DNA of 5,081 nucleotides, taken from contig DNTK01000095.1 in NCBI GenBank assembly GCA_003508755.1, positions 1 to 5,081 of the forward strand. Reading direction: 5' to 3'. This DNA comes from Bacteroidales bacterium. Lineage in GTDB: Bacteria; Bacteroidota; Bacteroidia; Bacteroidales; UBA10428. Each line of letters starts with the position of its first letter. The stretch's first letter is position 1. Made by a program: the position numbers and the translations under genes. This document shows positions 1 to 5,081 of this stretch, piece after piece. The notes beneath the pieces were generated by a model. The model saw only the letters and a list, made by a program, of their open reading frames with translations, did not search any database and was not told the DNA's origin.

Positions 1-1281
1 CCCATTACCCATATCGGCATATACCGAAACCCAGCAATTACCAGGACGACGTGGATTTACAATGTAGGAGTTACGAACCCGCTTTTTTCGTGCGTTGGTC
101 ACCTCAATGGTTACATTTTCGGGTGGAACACCAGCTACTGAAACGTCAATGGGATTGTCAACACCAATGTAAAAAACGTTCATTTTAGTTGCTGCTACTG
201 TAACAGCTCCTTCAGCAACCAAATAGCTGTTTCTAAAAGCCCTGGTTATTTTACCACCTGGACTTTCCAGTTCAATAATTCCTCCCCAGTATCTTTCACC
301 TATGCTATTACCAGGCATTGTATAAATTCCTTTACCTGATTTTGGAACCTCTAACTCTTTATATTCTACACCTTCTTTTAGAGAATATCTATATGTTCCA
401 TCATCTAATTGAATGGAATCATATGGGTATCGTCCTTCAGTTACATAAATTTTCGGAGAGGCTGTTGTATCACTTGCAGCTAAAAATATCTCTGCTGCAT
501 ACTCGTTTCCTTTAATCAGATAGTTCGTGTTAGGAATTACCGTTGCGTTCAGGTTATTAAATTTGAATGATCCTTTATCAATATTCGCATATAAATAGCG
601 CAAAGCTTCGGATTCGGCGTTTCTGACATTAATCTGCAACCCTGTCATTATCGACATAACTCCTGCCATTGGAACATGCTCAAAATTTGCACGGGTCCAA
701 GGAATCTCTTCACCACTTTTATGGTCTTTGCCATTTTCGGTAGATAGACTGGCACTAACCGATTCCCGTGTTTTATCGCTTACGTCCTCGAGAAAAATAT
801 TGTTAAGAATATCGTTTTTAAGGTCTTCTATCATTTTTTTAACCTTACTACCAGCTTTATCGTCGTTATCACCTATCATTACTAGCGCAGGTGCTTCAGT
901 ATTATCTTTTGCTTTAATTAATTCATTATGTATGTGATGCGGATCTTTGTATATTTCTGGATCTTCTTTTGCAATCTTTAGAATATCTATTTTTTTATTC
1001 TGAATAAACTCAACAATAGAATCAGCTTGTTCCTGAACGCTTCTAGCTTTCTCAAACCATGGACCCACTTTTCCTGGGTTAACAGAGTTTTCGAGTTCGA
1101 AATTACTCAATACTTGCTCGTTGGTTTGCTCAAGCGTAACTTTGGTGCTGTTTAGCCCACTGTCCAGGACAGCAAACGCATTGAGTACTTCGTTTGATAC
1201 ATTTAGTGCCAGCATAGCCATGAGCACTAAGTACATCATACCAATCATTTTTTGCCTGGGTGTTTCTTTTCCGTGGCCCAT
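1..1281 (-). CDS. gldM: GldM/PorM, T9SS motor and trans-periplasmic shaft protein (3'-truncated by window edge)
   Basis: The first 427 codons are visible, open and in frame from the ATG at 1281 to the window edge; family members are about 510-520 residues, so roughly the last 90 (most of the fourth domain) are missing. The N-terminus MGHGKETPRQKMIGMMYLVL is the family signature: Arg9 in TPRQKM lies just before a single membrane helix (about residues 12-28). A mostly helical first periplasmic domain follows, ending near the NFEHVPMAGVMSIMTGLQ stretch (about residues 205-222). A beta-rich part comes next, and a third domain starts near VFYIGVDNPIDVSVAGVPP (about 369-387). In the family, GldM dimers pair with GldL in the inner membrane, convert proton-motive force into motion, and reach the GldK/GldN ring. 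The start lies 24 bp after the gldL stop, so co-transcription is expected. The leader is AT-rich without an obvious Shine-Dalgarno. Confidence 0.96.
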   Translation of the reverse strand, partial: MGHGKETPRQKMIGMMYLVLMAMLALNVSNEVLNAFAVLDSGLNSTKVTLEQTNEQVLSNFELENSVNPGKVGPWFEKARSVQEQADSIVEFIQNKKIDILKIAKEDPEIYKDPHHIHNELIKAKDNTEAPALVMIGDNDDKAGSKVKKMIEDLKNDILNNIFLEDVSDKTRESVSASLSTENGKDHKSGEEIPWTRANFEHVPMAGVMSIMTGLQINVRNAESEALRYLYANIDKGSFKFNNLNATVIPNTNYLIKGNEYAAEIFLAASDTTASPKIYVTEGRYPYDSIQLDDGTYRYSLKEGVEYKELEVPKSGKGIYTMPGNSIGERYWGGIIELESPGGKITRAFRNSYLVAEGAVTVAATKMNVFYIGVDNPIDVSVAGVPPENVTIEVTNARKKRVRNSYIVNPRRPGNCWVSVYADMGNG

Positions 1282-1305
1282 CTAATTCAAATAAATTTGT
1301 GGTTG

Positions 1306-2241
1306 TTATTTCTTAGCTTTAGCACCAATGGCATTCAGCATATGGCCATAATGGCTGTTTAAAGACGAAATACTATCTTTAAGTTTGGTTACTTCTTCAG
1401 CATATTTGCTTGTTTCTTCCACCGAAGTTTTAAGGTTCGAAATCATATCATGCAGACCTCCATACAATGCTTTTGATCCTTGCATTTGTTCGGCTGTTTC
1501 TTTTATCTGCGACTGATAAACATCGTTCAAGGCTGAAAGATTTTTACTGAGCTGTGAAAGCTGGCTTTCATACTCCTGACTGCCTGTAGCAATCGATGAC
1601 TGACCTTGCTTAATTGTATCGGCAATTTGCTTATAGGTATCGGCAATTTCACCACCCGATTTACGAATATTATCGGCTGTTTCGAAATAAGCGCCTGATA
1701 AAGTTGTCACGGATTCTTTAATGGACTCGGTACTTGAATTATAGGTTTCGTGAAGCGATCCAACCGAAGAAGCAGCAGTTTGAAGGTTGGCAACAAAACT
1801 TTCAGTGGCGGCTGTGGCACCTGAAATTTTTGCAAGTCCGGCGGCACTTTCACTAAGCTGGGTAAAACCTTCGCCAATTTTTTTCATTACCTCGTCATCG
1901 ACACCCGCTTGTCCTAAAACATCTTCAATATTTTCGATGGGACGGTGACCAGGCTCATATACATTTTCCTTGAAGTTTTCAACTTCATCGGGATCTGACA
2001 TTCCTGCTAATTCTGGATATACTAAAGTCCAGTCAAGCTCTTCATGTAGTGGTTCAAAAGCTGAGAAAAAGAAAATAATTGCCTCTGTTACCAATCCTAA
2101 GGTAATAATAAACGAACCTCCGGGCCAGTGATTAATTTTAAATAAAGCACCTATAATTACTACTGAGGCACCCATACCATACAACTTGGCCATAAAGTTC
2201 TTCCATCCCGAACTTTGAACTAGATCTGATACATTCATCAT
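1306..2241 (-). CDS. gldL: GldL/PorL, T9SS inner-membrane proton-driven motor protein
   Basis: This is a 311-residue protein with two N-terminal membrane helices (about residues 18-36 and 44-62), separated by the short loop KINHWPGG. The second helix carries GLVTEAIIFFFSAFEP, where Glu53 matches the conserved intramembrane glutamate of GldL (Glu49 in F. johnsoniae) needed for motor function. EELDWTLVYPEL (67-78) follows, then a long Ser/Ala/Gln-rich helical region to the C-terminus, expected to be cytoplasmic and coiled-coil. By family knowledge, a GldL pentamer surrounds a GldM dimer and uses the proton gradient to drive T9SS export and gliding. The length fits PorL-type proteins better than the shorter flavobacterial GldL. 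Two ATGs stand in tandem (2241 and 2238); the first is used here, but the second is equally possible. It lies 29 bp after gldK and 24 bp before gldM, in a tight operon. Confidence 0.95.
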   Translation of the reverse strand: MMNVSDLVQSSGWKNFMAKLYGMGASVVIIGALFKINHWPGGSFIITLGLVTEAIIFFFSAFEPLHEELDWTLVYPELAGMSDPDEVENFKENVYEPGHRPIENIEDVLGQAGVDDEVMKKIGEGFTQLSESAAGLAKISGATAATESFVANLQTAASSVGSLHETYNSSTESIKESVTTLSGAYFETADNIRKSGGEIADTYKQIADTIKQGQSSIATGSQEYESQLSQLSKNLSALNDVYQSQIKETAEQMQGSKALYGGLHDMISNLKTSVEETSKYAEEVTKLKDSISSLNSHYGHMLNAIGAKAKK

Positions 2242-2270
2242 ATCAAAAAACTTTTAGAAATCTATTTTTT

Positions 2271-3605
2271 CTAATTACTACCTAAGTACGAACGAACACA
2301 ACGGAAACCTATATACGATTTTGCGCTGTCTTGATATTCGTAAGTACGAACTCCATTTTGCATATAATAGGCGATGTCTTTCCATGAACCACCGCGGATA
2401 ACTTTTCTTTTCAGTACTGGTGGATCATCCGGACGTGCATTGTATTTATAATCAGGATTTAAATCGTGACTAAATACATACGCAGATTCGTCAAAAGCAT
2501 TTGAAGTCCATTCGGCAACATTCCCTGCCATATCATATAATCCATACTCATTGGGCTGGTATGTGCCAACCGGAAGAGATGTTGAACCACCGTCGTCGAT
2601 ATAATTACCACGCAGCGGTTTGAAGTTTGCAAGGAAACATCCTTGTTTATTACGAGTATAATAACCACCCCATGGATACATTGAATGATCCAGCCCTCCA
2701 CGTGCTGCAAATTCCCATTCTGATTCTATTGGCAGGCGATAGTCGTGTACACCGGGTTGTCCGCTGGCACGTAAGGCTGCATTCAGATATCTTGTACGCC
2801 AAATTGAAAATGCATTTGCTTGTTTCCAGGTTACTCCAACGACTGGATAGTTGTCGTATGCCGGGTGCCAGAAATACATAGTAGTTAGTGGTTCGTTAAA
2901 TGAATAGGTGAAATCTGCAATCCAAACCAGTGTGTCAGGATAAACATTCACCATATCACGGATGATGAAGCTTGAACGGTCTTCAATTTCGTTTCTTTCA
3001 CCATCATTATTAGTTACATAGCCTTCGTATTCTTTGGTTTCGTAGTTATAACGGTTCGACAGCGATGCTGCTTGTTTTAAATCAATCCAGAAAAATTCAT
3101 AATTGAGTTTTCTGGTATCCACTTCTTTCATCCCAAAGAAGCGCTCCTCATTTGGGTAATACATTTCGCTAAGAATCTCGTTGATTTCTTCATCGCGGAA
3201 GTCTATCCGAATTTCCCAGTTAATGGTTGGAGGATCAATTGGATTACCGAATGCATCCTCGGTAAAAACAAAATCATCAATTTGTTCTCCGAGCATACGT
3301 CTCATAATTGAGTCTTTTACCCAATATACAAATTGTCTGTACTCATTGTTTGTAATTTCGGTTTCGTCCATCCAAAATGGATCTACGGTTACTGTTCTGG
3401 TATAATCATTTTGTGCCCAGGGAACACTTTGGTCATTTATACCCATCGTAAAACTTCCTTGTGGAACGAATACCATTCCGAATGGATCTGGTTCGAAGTA
3501 ACGTGCTCTACCCGGAACACCTGTAAGTTCTCCACTTTTGTAGTTACTACAACTACTGATAATTAAGACAGCTAGTACGAAACCAAAAGAAATCAGCTTT
3601 TTCAT
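2271..3605 (-). CDS. gldK: GldK/PorK, T9SS ring outer-membrane lipoprotein with FGE-sulfatase fold
   Basis: I place the start at the ATG at 3605 (444 residues). The frame also reaches a TTG at 3611, but MKKLISFGF begins a clean lipoprotein signal with lipobox ISSC (Cys19). The SUMF1/FGE-sulfatase fold is visible as GMVFVPQGSFTMG (43-55), DETEITNNEYRQFV (80-93), YPVVGVTWKQANAF (253-266), YRLPIESEWEFAARGG (289-304), YGLYDMAGNVAEW (354-366), RGGSW (404-408) and GFRC (433-436). About 150 residues, rich in acidic and aromatic residues, are inserted between the early and middle motifs. After RGGSW the catalytic cysteine pair of true formylglycine-generating enzymes is absent, fitting a structural role. 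In the family, GldK forms a periplasmic ring with GldN under the outer membrane, bound by GldM. It sits 67 bp after porP and 29 bp before gldL. Confidence 0.95.
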   Translation of the reverse strand: MKKLISFGFVLAVLIISSCSNYKSGELTGVPGRARYFEPDPFGMVFVPQGSFTMGINDQSVPWAQNDYTRTVTVDPFWMDETEITNNEYRQFVYWVKDSIMRRMLGEQIDDFVFTEDAFGNPIDPPTINWEIRIDFRDEEINEILSEMYYPNEERFFGMKEVDTRKLNYEFFWIDLKQAASLSNRYNYETKEYEGYVTNNDGERNEIEDRSSFIIRDMVNVYPDTLVWIADFTYSFNEPLTTMYFWHPAYDNYPVVGVTWKQANAFSIWRTRYLNAALRASGQPGVHDYRLPIESEWEFAARGGLDHSMYPWGGYYTRNKQGCFLANFKPLRGNYIDDGGSTSLPVGTYQPNEYGLYDMAGNVAEWTSNAFDESAYVFSHDLNPDYKYNARPDDPPVLKRKVIRGGSWKDIAYYMQNGVRTYEYQDSAKSYIGFRCVRSYLGSN

Positions 3606-3623
3606 AATCAAAGGAATTTATCT

Positions 3624-3654
3624 GAAATATATTTCTTTCTTTTTATTTAACAAC
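3624..3654 (-). promoter_or_regulatory. Weak candidate internal promoter before gldK
   Basis: In the 67-bp porP-gldK gap the minus strand has GTTG (3654-3651), 19 bp, then TATATTTC (3631-3624). This matches the Bacteroidota pattern TTTG-N19-TAnnTTTG with one mismatch in each box and exact spacing. A start from it would leave a leader of only about 10-15 nt before the ATG at 3605, which weakens the case. It would allow gldKLM to be transcribed apart from porP. Confidence 0.25.
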
Positions 3655-3672
3655 TATAAATTTAGCAAAAAA

Positions 3673-4620
3673 TTATAAATACCTAATACTTCTGTACCGT
3701 TGAGGACTTTTTTCTACACCTATCTTGAAGCAATAGTTTAGCAGCACTTCATGACCGCCTGAAGATTGTGAGGATATTGCCGATGTATTATAATCGTATG
3801 CATACCCAACTTTTAGTCCATCTAAAATCATTAAACCAACCATTCCAACTACTGCACTTCCGGCTCTATAAGAAACGCCTCCCCATAATCTTTTATTGTA
3901 CAGGAGTGTTCCATTGATATCGAAAGTAGTCGAAACTCCATCGGAATAAAATTGCACTGAAGGTGTTATTTCATAAGCAGGATTAGACAGCTGTATTTTG
4001 TATCCGGCTGTAACAAAATAATGAGGCACAATGCTTTCCGTGGCAGTTGATTCTTCGTATTCTATTTCGGTTGTATAAATATTTAACGCGGATGCTCCCA
4101 GATAAATATCTTCGGAGCGATAAAAAAGCCCAAAACCTGCACCAAAGGCATTCAGGTTTTCTTGCTTTGTATTTGGGAAGTTTTGATCGGAAGGATCACC
4201 CAGTTCTCCTGGATCCAACTTTGTACCATCCAGGGATTTTTGACGAATGTTGGCATTGAAACCTATCCCCAAATGACCATCTGCAACACTTAAGCGAAAA
4301 GCATATCCCAATTTCACATCAATATCGCTATAATATCCAATCTCATCACTATATACCGATAATCCTACGCCATGTTTGGCACCAAATAAATTAAACGGTG
4401 CCGAGATATTGGCGAACAGACTGGTTGGGGCTCCTTCGAAGCCCACCATTGATTGTTTTCCTATGAGTGATGCACAAACCATGTCTTTACTTCCATAGCT
4501 GCCCGGATTTGTTCTTGTATAATCGTACATAAAATAGCTTGCATTGGGCAACTGCTGCGCATGAGCGCAAATAATGCTCGTTAAAAACATTGTAAGTAAG
4601 AGAAGCTTTAGCTTTTTCAT
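3673..4620 (-). CDS. porP: PorP/SprF family T9SS outer-membrane beta-barrel protein
   Basis: This is a 315-residue exported protein. It has a signal peptide (KK, then a hydrophobic core, likely cleavage after AHA at residue 21), and the mature protein opens with QQLPNASYFMYDYTRTNPGS, the usual PorP/SprF opening. Alternating beta-strand stretches follow, such as HGVGLSVYSDEIGYYSDIDV, LGYAFRLSVADGHLGIGFN and VGYAYDYNTSAI...GGHEVLLNYCFKI, typical of this barrel family. It ends in the basic tail QRYRSIRYL. The family is placed in the outer membrane and tied to the GldK/GldN ring. Bacteroidota genomes carry many paralogs; the copy directly upstream of gldK corresponds by position to porP of Porphyromonas gingivalis, so I use that symbol rather than sprF. 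It is the first gene of the operon, with its start 273 bp from the previous stop. The family call is firm; one-to-one orthology is less so. Confidence 0.9.
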   Translation of the reverse strand: MKKLKLLLLTMFLTSIICAHAQQLPNASYFMYDYTRTNPGSYGSKDMVCASLIGKQSMVGFEGAPTSLFANISAPFNLFGAKHGVGLSVYSDEIGYYSDIDVKLGYAFRLSVADGHLGIGFNANIRQKSLDGTKLDPGELGDPSDQNFPNTKQENLNAFGAGFGLFYRSEDIYLGASALNIYTTEIEYEESTATESIVPHYFVTAGYKIQLSNPAYEITPSVQFYSDGVSTTFDINGTLLYNKRLWGGVSYRAGSAVVGMVGLMILDGLKVGYAYDYNTSAISSQSSGGHEVLLNYCFKIGVEKSPQRYRSIRYL

Positions 4621-4631
4621 CTTGATATTTT

Positions 4632-4659
4632 ATAAAACCGCTGTAGATTGAGGTTTTAT
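4632..4659 (-). promoter_or_regulatory. Stem-loop in the predicted porP leader
   Basis: Perfect 8-bp arms ATAAAACC (4659-4652) and GGTTTTAT (4639-4632) enclose a 12-nt loop, ending 11 nt before the porP start codon. It lies between the candidate promoter and the ATG, so it would be in the mRNA leader and could affect translation or stability. It is not followed by a U-tract and has only two GC pairs, so it is not a convincing terminator. No function is shown by the sequence. Confidence 0.35.
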
Positions 4660-4678
4660 TATATTAAAGTAAAATAAG

Positions 4679-4686
4679 CAAAAATA
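4679..4686 (-). promoter_or_regulatory. Candidate Bacteroidota -7 promoter box ahead of porP
   Basis: The minus strand reads TATTTTTG, a full match to the Bacteroidota primary sigma -7 consensus TAnnTTTG, ending 58 bp before the porP ATG. The upstream -33 element is poor: CTTG lies about 16 bp away rather than the usual 19-21, and a closer TTTG is only 7 bp away. The sequence is very AT-rich, so a chance match is possible. If used, transcription would begin near 4670-4675 and give a leader of about 50 nt. Confidence 0.4.
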
Positions 4687-4893
4687 TTGTTCTCAAACAA
4701 CACAAGTAATCAACATAGACATTATTACTAGGATTTATACTTTAAAACAAAGCTCAGGGTTTCCTTTTTCCCTAAAAAATTCAATACTTCCTATAAATAT
4801 TTTATTATAACACCCCTAATAAGGAAGATAACCATGAATAAACTCAGGGATATTTCGTATTCCTTGATAAGGCAGAGAGGTTTTTTGGGAGGA

Positions 4894-5081
4894 TTAACTT
4901 AGCTTTTGAAAGTTTTTCCACCATATTTCAGGAACTTCATGACTGCAGGCGGTGGTATAATCATCTTGCGCACATGGCACGACCACCGCATTCTTTCCCT
5001 GGGCATTTGGTATCTCAAGCCACCAGCGCTCGGTATTCATACTTTTGTAAAATGTCATATCGAAATCTAAGTCGTTATGAC
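4894..5081 (-). CDS. Arginase/formimidoylglutamase-like ureohydrolase, C-terminal fragment (5' end outside window)
   Basis: Reading inward from the right edge, 61 codons end at a TAA (4896-4894). The peptide contains LDFDMTFYKSMNTERWWLEI, then VVVPCAQDDYTTACSHEVPE and a terminal IWWKNFQKLS. I recognise this as the C-terminus of the Bacteroidota arginase-family proteins usually annotated formimidoylglutamase (HutG-like), which end in a similar ERWW...PC..DY..A...E.P..WW...QKL pattern. If so, the full protein would be a manganese ureohydrolase hydrolysing formimidoylglutamate or a similar guanidino substrate in the cytosol. The metal-binding His/Asp motifs are outside the window, so neither activity nor substrate can be judged. 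It is on the same strand as the T9SS genes, but a 273-bp gap with a promoter-like site suggests separate transcription. The identification comes from memory of the family's C-terminus, not from a search. Confidence 0.7.
   Translation of the reverse strand, partial: HNDLDFDMTFYKSMNTERWWLEIPNAQGKNAVVVPCAQDDYTTACSHEVPEIWWKNFQKLS

Larger units (their letters stand above)
4621..4893. other. AT-rich intergenic region upstream of the porP-gldKLM operon
   Basis: This stretch between the ureohydrolase-like stop and porP holds no convincing coding frame. It contains a candidate promoter (4679-4686), a leader stem-loop (4632-4659), a small inverted repeat CCTT-GAT-AAGG at 4862-4872 shortly after the upstream stop, and two copies of CTCAGGG (4753-4759 and 4843-4849). 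No strong GC-rich hairpin with a U-tract is visible, so the end of the upstream transcript is not defined by an obvious intrinsic terminator. It is the only long gap in the window and so the natural control region for the operon. Confidence 0.7.

Noticed and set aside
318..937. Plus-strand open frames at 318-515 and 728-937
   Set aside because: They lie antisense inside gldM, have no recognisable family features or signal, and are explained as shadows of the real coding strand.
1306..2060. GldL C-terminal Ser/Ala-rich helix as a methyl-accepting chemotaxis signalling domain
   Set aside because: Composition is similar, but I see no conserved MCP hairpin-tip motif and the protein is otherwise a clear GldL.
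2459..3566. Open frames overlapping gldK (2459-2710 minus; 2627-2881, 3181-3405 and 3333-3566 plus)
   Set aside because: All overlap a full-length gldK with clear domain motifs; their translations look like random out-of-frame sequence.
3606..3611. TTG start for gldK, adding two residues before MKKL
   Set aside because: The ATG at 3605 gives a standard lipoprotein signal beginning MKKL; the TTG adds nothing supported by the family.
4047..4259. Plus-strand open frame of 70 codons inside porP
   Set aside because: Antisense to a well-supported beta-barrel gene and without any family signal.
4753..4849. CTCAGGG direct repeat (4753-4759 and 4843-4849) as an operator pair
   Set aside because: Only 7 bp, unequal flanks, 90 bp apart and not positioned at the candidate promoter; likely chance.
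4862..4872. CCTTGATAAGG inverted repeat as a terminator of the upstream gene
   Set aside because: The arms are only 4 bp with a 3-nt loop and no U-tract follows on the minus strand, too weak to call.

Overview
The window carries most of the core type IX secretion system (T9SS) / gliding-motility operon of a Bacteroidota bacterium, read entirely from the minus strand. The evidence for the phylum is the gene set itself (porP/sprF, gldK, gldL and gldM are confined to Bacteroidota), AT-rich leaders without a clear Shine-Dalgarno sequence, and a promoter-like TAnnTTTG box. The 311-residue GldL, longer than what I recall for Flavobacterium johnsoniae GldL and close to Porphyromonas PorL, suggests a Bacteroidia-type lineage, perhaps Marinilabiliales. 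The order-level placement is inference only.

In transcription order (right to left): the last 61 codons of an arginase/formimidoylglutamase-like gene (4894-5081, cut by the right edge); a 273-bp AT-rich intergenic stretch with a candidate promoter and a stem-loop just ahead of porP; porP/sprF-like (3673-4620); a 67-bp gap; gldK (2271-3605, starting at an ATG two codons inside the longest frame); a 29-bp gap; gldL (1306-2241); a 24-bp gap; and gldM (1-1281, first 427 codons, cut by the left edge). The next gene is expected to be gldN/porN, but it lies outside the window.

How the genes work together, from the known family: GldL and GldM form the proton-driven inner-membrane motor. GldM spans the periplasm and contacts the GldK (lipoprotein)-GldN ring under the outer membrane. 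PorP/SprF-like proteins are outer-membrane beta-barrels linked to this ring. The residues known to matter in the motor are visible: GldL Glu53 in the second membrane helix and GldM Arg9 next to its single membrane helix. GldK keeps the sulfatase-modifying (FGE) fold motifs but lacks the catalytic cysteine pair.

I found no mobile element, CRISPR array, RNA gene or truly new system. The most notable unexplained detail is an 18-residue periodic L-x3-Y pattern in the cytoplasmic coiled-coil region of GldL.
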